A stretch of DNA of 64,000 nucleotides from JAZKID01 sp963714065 (lineage in GTDB: Bacteria > Pseudomonadota > Alphaproteobacteria > Rhizobiales > UBA4765): positions 2,031,874-2,095,873 of the forward strand of contig OY970226.1 in NCBI GenBank assembly GCA_963714065.1, written 5' to 3'. Each line of letters starts with the position of its first letter. Positions within the stretch are counted from its first letter, which is position 1. Of the stretch, positions 1 through 8,151 are shown piece after piece. A program made the translations under genes and the position numbers. The notes beneath the pieces are model-generated. The model was not told the DNA's origin. It made no database searches and saw nothing but the letters and a program-made list of their open reading frames with translations.

Positions 1-4
1 TTGC

Positions 5-508
5 CTAAGCTTCTCCCGCCGTTTCCAGGATTACGGCATCGAGCGCTTCCTGCGCGGTTTTCCCTGCCCAGACGACGAACTGGAAAGCGGGAAAGTAGCG
101 CTCGGATGTATCGACGGCGGTTTTCACCAGCGTTTCCACCTGCATGGGGTTCATCTCTGCATCCTTGCCGAGCAGAAGCGTCTGGCGGAACATCAGGATG
201 CCTTCCTTCGCCCAGATATCGAAATGGCCGAGCCAGAGCTGCTCGTTGATGCGGCTCATCAGTTCGAGGATTTCGCCGCGGCGGCGATCAACTACCTTGA
301 AGTCGAAGGCGCAGGCGAGATGCAGCCCGCCCATCTCCTCGAGCCAGGTAAAGGAGACATGGTAATCGGCATAAGCGCCGGGCATCGAGATTGTGATCTC
401 GTCGTCGCCCGAGCGGTCGAAGATCCAGTCATTGCGTTCGGCGAATTGTTCGATTGTGTCGACAGGGTTACCGGCTGAAGAGGAAATTTCAAGATCGATG
501 AATGACAT
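5..508 (-). CDS. YbjN domain-containing protein
   Basis: A 167-residue soluble protein with no signal peptide or membrane segment. Its layout fits the YbjN family (type III secretion chaperone-like fold): an N-terminal strand-rich half, a central helix around ILELMSRINEQLWLGHFDIW (about residues 80-100) and a C-terminal FPAFQFVVWAG segment leading to a final helix. The family is widespread in alphaproteobacteria and is described as a putative sensory transduction regulator; its biochemical role is unclear. The ATG at 508 is preceded by an AAGGAAA ribosome binding site at good spacing. The gene stands alone, with about 240 bp of apparently non-coding DNA upstream. Family assignment is by overall sequence character, function is unknown. 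Confidence 0.8.
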   Translation of the reverse strand: MSFIDLEISSSAGNPVDTIEQFAERNDWIFDRSGDDEITISMPGAYADYHVSFTWLEEMGGLHLACAFDFKVVDRRRGEILELMSRINEQLWLGHFDIWAKEGILMFRQTLLLGKDAEMNPMQVETLVKTAVDTSERYFPAFQFVVWAGKTAQEALDAVILETAGEA

Positions 509-750
509 GGCGATTTCCTTGACTGGTTCTTAGGTTGTTTTTTGGGCTGGTTTCTAGACTGGCTTGAAAATGAAGGCGCAATGAAAGGCGCTAAAGCCTT
601 TTGAGGCAGGAGGTGAGGCGAAAACTGATCGTTTTTCTTCGTCACTCTTGATGTCCCGGCCCAGAATTGAATCGAGCCTTCACACCAATGGTATCGCGCA
701 AAAGGTAAAGAGGATATCAAATTTTGCGGAGGGGGCTGGGGCAACCAAAT

Positions 751-1369
751 TCAGTTGCACTTCACATAAACGCCGCTACCGCGCCCGATCTCCACGTCGT
801 AAGGCTTCGTCGCATAATAATTATATTGGGCGTCCTGTTTCGTCAGTTCGTAAACAGGTTTTGATAAGCCTTCATTGAGCCTTCCTGTGTAATATTTGCA
901 GAAAGCCGATTCGGTGACGCCTTTTGAGATATTCTCGCGGGAAATTCTTTTTATCTCCCGCTTCAGCGAAGCTACATAATCCGTGATCTCCACTTCTTCG
1001 ATAGGAATCTCCAGGACGGTTGCGCATTCTGGCAGGCCAGATCCTTTTTTGCTGCGCCTGATTTCTTGATCCGCATATCCGAGTTGCGCGGAAGCAAAAG
1101 GCAATTTGAGAAGTTCTCTCAAGACAACGAATTCATTTCTGTTGATACTTTTCAGTCCTTGCCGACCGCCGCTTGCGGGCCGGAAAACTTCCAAAAGCGC
1201 AAGAATTTTGGTCTCGAATTCGTCATCCTGAATAAGCAAGGGTTTTCCGCTTTCCGTACCGTCGGGATTTTGCGAACTCGTCGACGAGCGTTTTGGCAAA
1301 GACTTCAAAACTTCGCTTGCAGTAAGCCCTGTAGTCCAGCCCTTGTATGAAAAGCGGTGTAATAGGCAT
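751..1369 (-). pseudogene. Hypothetical protein, apparently frameshifted near 1270
   Basis: The frame 751-1308 is open for 185 codons but begins only at a TTG without a ribosome binding site. A second frame begins at ATG 1369, with GGAG seven bases upstream, and reads MPITPLFIQGLDYRAY... then ...FAKTLVDEFA before leaving the gene's main frame. Removing one A from the AAAA run at 1270-1273 joins the two into a single 205-codon gene (EFA then NPDGTESGK). I therefore read this as one gene with a one-base insertion, or a sequencing error. The protein is charged, has no visible membrane segment or signal peptide, and ends in a Tyr-rich stretch. I do not recognise the family. Confidence 0.5.
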
Positions 1370-1443
1370 CAATGTCTCCGATAAATTCAAACTCAGTTTG
1401 TTTTCAATAAAATAAAACTATTCCAGGCAATTCTGTTTGCTGG

Positions 1444-1701
1444 TCAGATCTGTTTCCGGGTCTTTGCTTCCAGCGCATCCAGACGGGTTTCCAGCTCTGC
1501 AATTTTATCGAGCGATTTGGCGGCCATTTCTTTCGCCACGTCGAACTCCTCGCGGCGCACGAGGTTCATATCGGTCAAAATACGCTCGGCCTGCAGTTTG
1601 AAGAATGTCTCCATTTCCTGCCATATGCCCTGCGTGAAACCTGCGGCGCTGTTGAAGGCTTCCGCCATCTGGTCGAAAAACGGGTTCTTGGTCTGGGTCA
1701 T
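1444..1701 (-). CDS. ubiK: Accessory factor UbiK family protein (BMFP domain)
   Basis: An 85-residue protein starting MTQTKNPFFDQMAEAFNSAAG and ending in a coiled coil of the form KIAELETRLDALEAK. This matches the BMFP/UbiK family, small trimeric coiled-coil proteins with an amphipathic N-terminal part. UbiK is an accessory factor for ubiquinone biosynthesis that binds lipids and the UbiJ/Ubi complex in gammaproteobacteria; the alphaproteobacterial role is inferred. The frame stays open upstream to 1830, but family proteins begin at the MTQ methionine and the extension overlaps lgt, so 1701 is preferred. It is transcribed divergently from lgt. Confidence 0.85.
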   Translation of the reverse strand: MTQTKNPFFDQMAEAFNSAAGFTQGIWQEMETFFKLQAERILTDMNLVRREEFDVAKEMAAKSLDKIAELETRLDALEAKTRKQI

Positions 1702-1759
1702 AACCCGTATGTAAGCAGGCAGGCTTTGGCTTGCAAGCCCGGTTATGCGGTGGCATGCC

Positions 1760-2581
1760 ATGTCCATGTTCTTTGCCTTGCCGTTTCCCGCCATCGATCC
1801 GGTATTTATCGAATGGGGACCGCTGACCATTCGCTGGTATGCGCTGGCCTATATCGCAGGCGTGCTTTTCGGCTGGTGGCTGGCGCTCAGCATGGTCAGG
1901 CATGCCGAACTGTTCAGGCCGCTGAAGCCGCCGACCACGCGCGAACTCGACGATTTTCTCGTCTGGGCCATGCTCGGCATCGTTGCGGGCGGGCGGATCG
2001 GTTTCGTGTTGTTCTACAACCTGTCTTATTATGTGCGCGAGCCGTTGCAGATTTTTCAGGTCTGGCACGGCGGCATGTCGTTTCACGGCGGCATGGCCGG
2101 TCTTGCGCTTGCGACCTGGCTGTTCGCGCGCAAACGCGGCATCGTATTCCTGACGCTGATGGACATTATCGCCGCCGTGGCGCCGGTGGGGCTTTTCTTC
2201 GGCCGCATCGCCAATTTCGTGAATGGGGAACTCTATGGCCGCGCCAGCAATATATCGTGGGCGGTGATGTTTCCGCGCGGCGGAAATGTGCCGCGCCATC
2301 CGAGCCAGCTTTACGAAGCGGGGCTGGAAGGAATTTTGCTGTTCATGTTGCTGATGCTGGCTGTGTGGAAATTCCGCGCCTTGAAAAAGCCGGGGCTGAC
2401 GACGGGCTTGTTCCTGACAGGTTACGGCATCGCCCGTTTTACGGTCGAATTTTTCCGTGAGCCCGATGCGCAGCTTGGCTTCCTGTTTGCGCATGCGACC
2501 ATGGGTCAATTTTTATCGCTGCCGATGATCGCCGCGGGTGCCGCACTTGTCGTCTATGCCTGGCGCGAGGCGCGCATATGA
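1760..2581 (+). CDS. lgt: Prolipoprotein diacylglyceryl transferase
   Basis: Inner-membrane enzyme that transfers diacylglycerol from phosphatidylglycerol to the lipobox cysteine of prolipoproteins. The 273-residue protein shows the typical N-terminus ALPFPAIDPV...IRWYALAYIAG, the HGGMSFHGGM loop near residue 103 and the Lgt signature GRIANFVNGELYGR near residue 148, with multiple hydrophobic segments. Start choice is uncertain: ATGs at 1745, 1760 and 1766 are in frame, and 1760 gives the usual family N-terminus. The stop overlaps the next gene by ATGA, so translation is probably coupled to midA. The nlpD-like lipoprotein in this window is a plausible substrate. Confidence 0.95.
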   Translation: MSMFFALPFPAIDPVFIEWGPLTIRWYALAYIAGVLFGWWLALSMVRHAELFRPLKPPTTRELDDFLVWAMLGIVAGGRIGFVLFYNLSYYVREPLQIFQVWHGGMSFHGGMAGLALATWLFARKRGIVFLTLMDIIAAVAPVGLFFGRIANFVNGELYGRASNISWAVMFPRGGNVPRHPSQLYEAGLEGILLFMLLMLAVWKFRALKKPGLTTGLFLTGYGIARFTVEFFREPDAQLGFLFAHATMGQFLSLPMIAAGAALVVYAWREARI

Positions 2582-3612
2582 GCCTGCTTGCGCACGCGGT
2601 AATTAGGCAAACGCCGCTTTCCGAGCTTCTGCAGACAGAGATTGCGCGGAACGGTCCCATGAATGTCGTGCGTTATATGGATCTTTGCCTGTCGCATCCG
2701 CAATACGGCTATTACATGACGCGCGATCCGCTCGGCACGCGCGGCGATTTCACCACCGCGCCGGAAATCTCGCAAATGTTCGGCGAAGTGATCGGCGCCT
2801 ATGTCGCGCAGCAATGGCATACAATGGGCGCGCCAAGGGATTTTCATCTTGTCGAATGCGGGCCCGGCCGCGGCACGCTAATGAAGGATATGTTGCGGGT
2901 GATGCAGCGCGTGCCTAATTTCAGGGCGCAGGTCCATCTTGTCGAGACGTCGCCGGTATTGCGGGAGATTCAGAAGGCCGCGCTGCAAAATGCAGAAATC
3001 GCCTGGCATGAAACGCTTGATACTGTGCCGCAAGGCGCATTCGCTCTTATTGCCAACGAGTTTCTCGATGCGTTGCCCATCGAGCAATTTATATTCGTGC
3101 AGGGACAATGGCACGAGCGGTGCATTGGCCTTCAAAACGGCGCGCTGGTTTTTGTGCTTGGTGACGTTGTGCCTTTGAATATTCAGGCAAAAGAGGGCGA
3201 CGTGTTCGAACGCTCGCCTGCAAGAGAATATGTCATGCGGCAGCTTTGCGCGCGCCTGAAACGGGATAGAGGCTTTGCCTTGCTTATCGACTACGGCGCG
3301 GTGCGGGCAGGCATCGGTGACACATTGCAAGCGGTGCGCTCGCACAAATATGTAGATGTGTTTGAGGCGCCCGGCGAATGCGATCTCACCTCACATGTCG
3401 ATTTCGCCGCGCTGGAACAGATTACGTTGGCACAGGGATGTAATTGTATGATCGCAACGCAGGGCGAATTCCTGATGTCGCTCGGCATTGAGGCGCGCGC
3501 CGCAATCCTGCAACAGAAAAATCCCGGTGCGAATATAAATGCGGCGCTGCAAAGACTGATCGGCGCAGAGCAAATGGGAAAATTATTCAAGGTGATGGTC
3601 GTTTCATCATGA
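2578..3612 (+). CDS. Class I SAM-dependent methyltransferase, MidA/NDUFAF7 family
   Basis: A 344-residue protein of the DUF185/MidA family. Visible landmarks are HPQYGYYM..DPLGTRGDFTTAPEISQMFGE near residues 40-68, the SAM-binding motif VECGPGRGTLMKDML near residues 92-107, and NEFLDALPIEQF near residue 160. The mitochondrial homologue NDUFAF7 methylates an arginine of a complex I subunit; a respiratory-complex role here is inference from that family. It overlaps lgt by ATGA at its start and the GNAT gene by ATGA at its end, indicating one polycistronic unit lgt-midA-GNAT-pgeF. Length is normal for the family. Confidence 0.92.
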   Translation: MSLLAHAVIRQTPLSELLQTEIARNGPMNVVRYMDLCLSHPQYGYYMTRDPLGTRGDFTTAPEISQMFGEVIGAYVAQQWHTMGAPRDFHLVECGPGRGTLMKDMLRVMQRVPNFRAQVHLVETSPVLREIQKAALQNAEIAWHETLDTVPQGAFALIANEFLDALPIEQFIFVQGQWHERCIGLQNGALVFVLGDVVPLNIQAKEGDVFERSPAREYVMRQLCARLKRDRGFALLIDYGAVRAGIGDTLQAVRSHKYVDVFEAPGECDLTSHVDFAALEQITLAQGCNCMIATQGEFLMSLGIEARAAILQQKNPGANINAALQRLIGAEQMGKLFKVMVVSS

Positions 3613-4124
3613 AAAACCGGGTGATCGAAACCGCGCGCCTGCGGCTGCTGGAAGCGGACAGGCAAATGGTCGAACTGGAGCTGAACGACAGGCCGGGTCT
3701 GTTTGCCCTGCTTAATGTTCCGGCGCCGGAAAGCTGGCCGCCGCCGCTGAACGACGACGACAGCTATCGTTATTTCCTGCGCACGCTGGACAGCGGTTCC
3801 TGTGCTGATGGCTGGGGCTTATGGTATGTTTTTGAAAAAACCGGTGGCCTTGTCGGTCTTTGCGGCTTCAAGGGCAGGCCAGATGCGGCGGGCATGACCG
3901 AAATCGGTTATTCGATTGTTCCCAATTCCCAGCGGCAAGGCTTTGCCACTGAGGCAGCGGCGGGGCTGATCGAATGGGCAGAGGCAAACGGTGCCAGGAT
4001 CGTCGCGGCGGAAACTTTCCCCGATCTGATCGCTTCCATCGGCGTGATGGAAAAAAATGGACTGCGTTTTTTAGGGGAGGGTTCGGAAGAAGGTGTAATA
4101 CGTTATCAGCGTGAGCTGTCATGA
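3609..4124 (+). CDS. GNAT family N-acetyltransferase
   Basis: A 171-residue acetyltransferase related to the RimJ/RimL-like GNATs. It opens with IETARLRLLEAD, has a core strand TEIGYSIVPNSQRQGFATEAA in which the RQGFAT stretch (about residues 99-104) forms the acetyl-CoA pyrophosphate-binding loop, and closes with ASIGVMEKNGLRFLGE, the usual C-terminal GNAT helix-strand. The substrate cannot be told from sequence; protein N-terminal amino groups are typical for this subfamily. It overlaps both midA and pgeF by four bases (ATGA), so it is translationally coupled to cell-envelope genes, but this context does not define a substrate. Confidence 0.88.
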   Translation: MKNRVIETARLRLLEADRQMVELELNDRPGLFALLNVPAPESWPPPLNDDDSYRYFLRTLDSGSCADGWGLWYVFEKTGGLVGLCGFKGRPDAAGMTEIGYSIVPNSQRQGFATEAAAGLIEWAEANGARIVAAETFPDLIASIGVMEKNGLRFLGEGSEEGVIRYQRELS

Positions 4125-4894
4125 CGGCGTTCCTGCAGGCATCCAATCTCGCGCAGCTTCCCGGCATCGAACATGCTTTTTTCACGCGCCGCGGCGGTGT
4201 TTCGAAAGATGTCTATGACAGCCTCAATTGCGGGCTTGGCTCGAAGGACGAGCGCGCGCGCGTGCTGCAAAATCGCGCCTATGTTGCGGGCGTGATGAAT
4301 GTGCCTGCAAGCCGTCTCGTTACCCTATATCAGGCGCACACCATCGAATGTCTTGTCGTCGACAAACCCTTCTCTGAGCCGCCATCACATGCCGATGCGC
4401 TGGTGACACGCACGCCGCATCTCTGTCTCGGCATTTCCACGGCCGACTGTACGCCGATTTTTCTGGCAGATCCGCAAGCGCGCGTGATCGGCGCCGTGCA
4501 TGCCGGCTGGCGCGGCGCGATTGCCGGCATCCTTCCTGCGACGATCGAGAAAATGTGCGGGCAGGGTGCGAAGGCGGAAAATATCGTGGCCGCCATCGGC
4601 CCCGTCATTCGCCAAGCCAGTTACGAGGTGGGGCAGGATGTGATCTTAGCCTGCACTACGCGCGATAAAACTTATGAGCGTTTTTTCAAGCCTGCTCAAA
4701 AATCCGGTCATGCCATGTTCGATCTTCCCGGCCTGGTTGCAGCCGAGCTGCAAAAGGCGGGCGTGACGAATATCGAAGACCTGAAGCGCGATACCTATAC
4801 GGAAGAAGACCTCTTTTTCAGCTATCGCCGCATGACGCACAGGAGCGAGCCCGATTATGGCCGCCATCTGCATGCGATTGTGCTTGAAGATTGA
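4121..4894 (+). CDS. pgeF: Peptidoglycan editing factor PgeF (YfiH, multicopper-oxidase-fold family)
   Basis: A 257-residue member of the YfiH/DUF152 family (laccase-domain purine nucleoside phosphorylase / PgeF). It shows AFFTRRGGVSKDVYDSLN near the N-terminus, the metal or active-site motifs QAHT, STADCTPIF (about residue 106) and VHAGWRGAIAG (about residue 126), and IGPVIRQASYEVG. In E. coli PgeF removes misincorporated serine from peptidoglycan precursors; family members also show nucleoside-cleaving and oxidase activity in vitro. Position at the end of the lgt-midA-GNAT unit with a 4-bp overlap is common in alphaproteobacteria. Confidence 0.92.
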   Translation: MTAFLQASNLAQLPGIEHAFFTRRGGVSKDVYDSLNCGLGSKDERARVLQNRAYVAGVMNVPASRLVTLYQAHTIECLVVDKPFSEPPSHADALVTRTPHLCLGISTADCTPIFLADPQARVIGAVHAGWRGAIAGILPATIEKMCGQGAKAENIVAAIGPVIRQASYEVGQDVILACTTRDKTYERFFKPAQKSGHAMFDLPGLVAAELQKAGVTNIEDLKRDTYTEEDLFFSYRRMTHRSEPDYGRHLHAIVLED

Positions 4895-4941
4895 AGAGCG
4901 GCAGGCTAGCAAAAAAGCATGTTAATGCGAGGGTTTGGACA

Positions 4942-5874
4942 ATGAAACTCGTGGCCGGAAATTCCAACCGACCCCTGGCGGAGGATATCGCCGCCTATCT
5001 GAACCTGCCGCTTGCCAAGGCGACCGTGCGGCGTTTTGCAGACATGGAAGCATTCGTCGAGATCCTAGAAAATGTGCGCGGCGAAGACGTGTTCGTCGTG
5101 CAGTCCACCAGTTTTCCGGCAAACGACCATGTGATGGAATTGCTGATCATCATCGATGCGCTGCGCCGGGCTTCCGCGCGCCGCATCACGGCGGTGATCC
5201 CCTATTACGGTTATGCGCGGCAGGACAGAAAGCCCGGCCCGCGTACGCCGATTTCCGCAAAACTCGTTGCGAACCTGATCACGCGTGCGGGTGCCGACCG
5301 TGTTTTGACGGTCGATCTGCATGCTGGGCAGATCCAGGGCTTTTTCGATATTCCGCTCGACCATTTGTTCGCGGGGCCTGTGCTGGTGCGCGATATCAAG
5401 GAGCGCAAGAATTGCGAAAACATCACCGTGGTTTCGCCGGATGTCGGCGGCGTGGTGCGTGCCCGCTCGCTCGCCAAACGTATCGGCGTGCCGCTGGCGA
5501 TTATCGATAAACGCCGCGAGCGCGCGGGCGAATCCGAAGTCATGAACATCATCGGCGAAGTGGAAGGGCGCGAGTGCGTGCTGGTCGACGATATCGTCGA
5601 TTCAGGCGGCACGCTGTGTAATGCCGCCGAGGCGCTGCTGAAAGCGGGTGCAGCGAGCGTCTGCGCCTATCTGACGCATGGCGTTTTGTCGGGCGGGGCG
5701 GTGGCGCGCATCACATCATCGAGGCTGCAGGAGCTTGTCATCACCGACAGCATCATGCCTTCCGAGGCGATCAGGGTGGCGCGCAATATCCGCGTGCTGA
5801 CGGTGGCGCCGTTGATTGCGGAAGCTATCGCGCGGATATCCAAGGAAGAATCCGTCTCCAGCCTGTTCGATTGA
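4942..5874 (+). CDS. prs: Ribose-phosphate pyrophosphokinase
   Basis: Makes phosphoribosyl pyrophosphate from ribose 5-phosphate and ATP, feeding nucleotide, His and Trp synthesis. The 310-residue length is typical. Visible motifs are VVQSTSFPANDHVMELLI, IPYYGYARQDRK (ATP-binding region, about residues 90-102), DLHAGQIQGFFDIP (about residue 128) and the PRPP-binding loop VLVDDIVDSGGTLCNAA (about residue 213). Although the frame is open from a TTG at 4891, the ATG at 4942 gives the family N-terminus MKLVAGNSNRPLAEDIA and has GAGGG upstream, so it is the chosen start. Confidence 0.96.
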   Translation: MKLVAGNSNRPLAEDIAAYLNLPLAKATVRRFADMEAFVEILENVRGEDVFVVQSTSFPANDHVMELLIIIDALRRASARRITAVIPYYGYARQDRKPGPRTPISAKLVANLITRAGADRVLTVDLHAGQIQGFFDIPLDHLFAGPVLVRDIKERKNCENITVVSPDVGGVVRARSLAKRIGVPLAIIDKRRERAGESEVMNIIGEVEGRECVLVDDIVDSGGTLCNAAEALLKAGAASVCAYLTHGVLSGGAVARITSSRLQELVITDSIMPSEAIRVARNIRVLTVAPLIAEAIARISKEESVSSLFD

Positions 5875-5884
5875 AGATTGCGGC

Positions 5885-5912
5885 TTAACATATCTTATTG
5901 TATCTTTATAAG
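5885..5912 (+). promoter_or_regulatory. Possible sigma70-type promoter
   Basis: TTAACA (5885-5890) and TATAAG (5907-5912) are separated by 16 bases in the AT-rich gap between prs and the next gene, 34 bp before the ATG at 5947. Match to consensus is fair and the gap is otherwise featureless. This is pattern matching only. Confidence 0.25.
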
Positions 5913-5946
5913 ACTGCCTGTTATTTAAAATTTGAAAGATTTTGTC

Positions 5947-6609
5947 ATGGCTTACATTGAAAAATCGGGCCTGGTTTCTTCCCCGGTAAATATCGGTCGC
6001 GGCGAAAATTTCGCCGCTGGACTGGTGCCGCAAAAATCGAAGCCGATAGTATTTAAAGTCGATCCCAATCAAATTATCCAGGATGCCGCCGCTTCGCAGG
6101 TGCTGAAGCAATGGGAGAAGGAAATAAGAGAAAAGGCTCAAGAGGAGCTCAAGAAACAATACGGCGGCGGAATGAACATTCAGGGAAGAAATGCCACTGA
6201 AGAAGAAAAAAACAAACTTAAAAACAGACCTGTGTTTTCAAATGGTAAGATCGATTTTAATTATGCGCTGACGGCAACGACAGCCAATGATCCTAACGGC
6301 AACAGGAAATTCCATCTTTTGGTGACCGTTGTTCCTGCGCTGAAGGCTCAAAGCGGCGATAAAATTGAACTTGAAAGTTTGGAAAAAGAAAAAGAGTTTT
6401 TGATTACAACCGATGTGATCGGTGGCATAGTAAACATTATTCCTTTTAACCCGGCTTCGGTTGATACGGCATCAAACCCTAGTCAGGATGCTTCTGATCC
6501 TGCCTCTCAAAGTTTGAGCCCCCGGATAGAAAAGACCGGCAAAACAACTTCGTATACCCCAAGTTGGGTTCTATTGAGCGCGTGCCCTCCAAGTGCCATT
6601 AAACCCTAG
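5947..6609 (+). CDS. Hypothetical protein
   Basis: A 220-residue hydrophilic protein with no signal peptide or membrane span. The middle holds a Lys/Glu-rich helix (about residues 55-85, EKEIREKAQEELKKQYGG) and a beta-rich segment RKFHLLVTVVPALKAQSGDKIELE, followed by a Ser/Pro-rich tail. I do not recognise a family. The DNA is more AT-rich than the neighbouring prs and rplY, which suggests an accessory gene. The ATG at 5947 gives a sensible start; an in-frame TTG lies at 5932. The last 30 codons (SYTPSWVLLSACPPSAIKP) look unlike a natural C-terminus, and a neighbouring frame reads more protein-like there, so a late frameshift is possible. Confidence 0.6.
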   Translation: MAYIEKSGLVSSPVNIGRGENFAAGLVPQKSKPIVFKVDPNQIIQDAAASQVLKQWEKEIREKAQEELKKQYGGGMNIQGRNATEEEKNKLKNRPVFSNGKIDFNYALTATTANDPNGNRKFHLLVTVVPALKAQSGDKIELESLEKEKEFLITTDVIGGIVNIIPFNPASVDTASNPSQDASDPASQSLSPRIEKTGKTTSYTPSWVLLSACPPSAIKP

Positions 6610-6668
6610 ACTTTAGCCTCATTTTCCGCTAAATCACCCCTATCGCTTCACCCTTGGAGGAAGCGGGG

Positions 6669-6695
6669 AAGGCCGCTTTTGCGGCCTTAGCTTTT
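6669..6695 (+). terminator. Hairpin with T-run, terminator of the upstream gene or rplY leader
   Basis: A perfect 8-bp stem AAGGCCGC (6669-6676) / GCGGCCTT (6681-6688) with a TTTT loop is followed by AGCTTTTAAA. It lies 60 bp after the hypothetical gene and 26 bp before the rplY start. It looks like a rho-independent terminator, but its closeness to rplY leaves room for an attenuator role. Confidence 0.5.
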
Positions 6696-6714
6696 AAACC
6701 GGAAGGAAACCAAA

Positions 6715-7446
6715 ATGAGTGCGCAGAAGCAATTGAAAGCGACGGCGCGTCCGCGGTCGGGCAAGGGGGCCGCGCGGGCTGATCGTCGGCAGGGCCGAGT
6801 GCCCGGTGTGATTTATGGCGGCAACGAGCCGCCGCTCCCCATTACCCTCGATTATACGGATGTCGAGAAGACCATTTTCGCAGGCCATTTTCTGTCGACG
6901 GTGTTCAACATCGATGTCGACGGCAAGAGCGTGCGCGTGATCCCGCGCGACTACCAGCTCGACAAGGTGCGCGATTTCCCGGTGCATGTCGATTTTCTGC
7001 GCATTGTCGCGGGCTCGAAAATCCGCGTCGGCGTGCCGGTGCATTTCAAGAACAATCTTGAAAGCCCCGGCCTCAAGGCAGGTGGTGTGCTGAACATCGT
7101 CGCACATACGATCGAACTCCTGTGTCCGCCGGACGATATTCCGCAGGAAGTCATGGTCGACCTGACCGGTCTCGAAATCGGCGACAGCGTGCACATCAAG
7201 GATATAAAATTGCCGGAAAGTGTCACCCTGCGTGACCGTTCCAACTTCACCGTTGCGACTATCGCAGCACCCATCAAGGAAGAAGTCATTCCGACAGCGG
7301 CACCAGCCACTGCCGCCGTGCCTTCGGCCGAAGGTGGCGAACCTGCTGCCGGTGCGACGGCAGCCGCACCAGGTGCTGCGGCTGCCCCTGCCTCGGATGC
7401 CGCCAAAGGCGGCGACAAGGGCGGGGCCAAGGGCGACAAGAAGTAA
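6715..7446 (+). CDS. rplY: 50S ribosomal protein L25 / general stress protein Ctc
   Basis: A 243-residue two-domain L25 (TL5/CTC type). The N-terminal domain (about 1-95) binds 5S rRNA and shows RPRSGKGAARADRRQGRVPGVIYGG. The C-terminal beta domain (about 100-185) contains VPVHFKNNLESPGLKAGGVLN and VDLTGLEIGDSVHIKDIKLP. The tail (about 195-243) is an Ala/Gly/Lys-rich low-complexity extension typical of alphaproteobacterial L25. A GGAAGGAA ribosome binding site precedes the ATG. It is followed after 6 bp by pth and then ychF, the conserved rplY-pth-ychF block. Confidence 0.96.
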   Translation: MSAQKQLKATARPRSGKGAARADRRQGRVPGVIYGGNEPPLPITLDYTDVEKTIFAGHFLSTVFNIDVDGKSVRVIPRDYQLDKVRDFPVHVDFLRIVAGSKIRVGVPVHFKNNLESPGLKAGGVLNIVAHTIELLCPPDDIPQEVMVDLTGLEIGDSVHIKDIKLPESVTLRDRSNFTVATIAAPIKEEVIPTAAPATAAVPSAEGGEPAAGATAAAPGAAAAPASDAAKGGDKGGAKGDKK

Positions 7447-7452
7447 CGAAAC

Positions 7453-8049
7453 ATGACATGGCTCGTTGCGGGGCTGGGCAATCCCGGCTCCCGCTATGCC
7501 AATCACCGCCACAATATCGGCTTCATGCTGCTCGACGGGCTGGCAGCCGCCTATGGCCGCCCGCCCTGGCGCGCGCGTTTTATCGCCGAAACCATGGATG
7601 CAGAGATTTCCGGCGAGCGGGTGCTGCTGATGAAACCCATGACCTATATGAACGACAGCGGCCAGGCCATTGGCGAAGCCATGCGCTATTTGAAAATACC
7701 TTTGGAGCATCTCATCGTGCTGCATGATGAGATGGATTTGGCGGCAGGCAAACTACGCATCAAGGCCGGCGGCGGCGATGCGGGGCACAACGGCCTTAAA
7801 TCCATCACCGCGCATTGCGGCGTCGATTATAAGCGTGTGCGTATCGGCATCGGCCATCCGGGCGACAAGGGCGCGGTGCACGGCCATGTCCTGCAGGATT
7901 TTGCGAAGGAAGACGAAGCGTGGCTGAATGCGCTGGACGAGGCTTTGGTGAAAAACTTTGCCCTGTTGTTTGCGAACGAAGATGCATCGCTGATGAATAA
8001 AATTCAGCTTGCCGTACAGGACAAAGTGCCGAGAGAGAATATCGAATAA
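7453..8049 (+). CDS. pth: Peptidyl-tRNA hydrolase
   Basis: Releases tRNA from peptidyl-tRNA that drops off the ribosome. The 198-residue protein starts MTWLVAGLGNPG and shows the family's catalytic residues: Asn10 in GLGNPG, His20 in NHRHNIGF, and the HDEMDL Asp near residue 95, plus the GGGDAGHNGLKSI motif near residue 108. Its length is normal. It sits 6 bp after rplY and is separated from ychF by a palindromic repeat element, so cotranscription with rplY is likely while ychF may be partly uncoupled. Confidence 0.96.
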   Translation: MTWLVAGLGNPGSRYANHRHNIGFMLLDGLAAAYGRPPWRARFIAETMDAEISGERVLLMKPMTYMNDSGQAIGEAMRYLKIPLEHLIVLHDEMDLAAGKLRIKAGGGDAGHNGLKSITAHCGVDYKRVRIGIGHPGDKGAVHGHVLQDFAKEDEAWLNALDEALVKNFALLFANEDASLMNKIQLAVQDKVPRENIE

Positions 8050-8053
8050 ACAC

Positions 8054-8133
8054 CGTCATGCCCGCACTTGGTGCGGGCATCCACGAGTTCTGAATTTAAG
8101 TCGTAGATGGCCGGACCAAGTCCGGCCATGACG
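8054..8133. repeat. REP-like palindromic element A (pth-ychF gap)
   Basis: An 80-bp element with outer arms CGTCAT/ATGACG. It contains two strong inner hairpins, ATGCCCGCAC/GTGCGGGCAT (8058-8080) and ATGGCCGGAC/GTCCGGCCAT, joined by a CCACGA...TCGTAG pair. The same design and nearly the same right half recur at 17531-17610. It ends 18 bp before the ychF start, so its folding could affect ychF expression or stabilise the pth message. Confidence 0.85.
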
Positions 8134-8151
8134 AGATGGTAGGAGATCTAA

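Noticed and set aside
1505..2509. 334-codon - strand frame opposite lgt
   Set aside because: His/Arg/Gln-rich shadow without family features; lgt on the + strand is certain.
6694..7725. 343-codon - strand frame opposite rplY and pth
   Set aside because: His/Arg/Gly-rich shadow; both + strand genes are well recognised and conserved in order.
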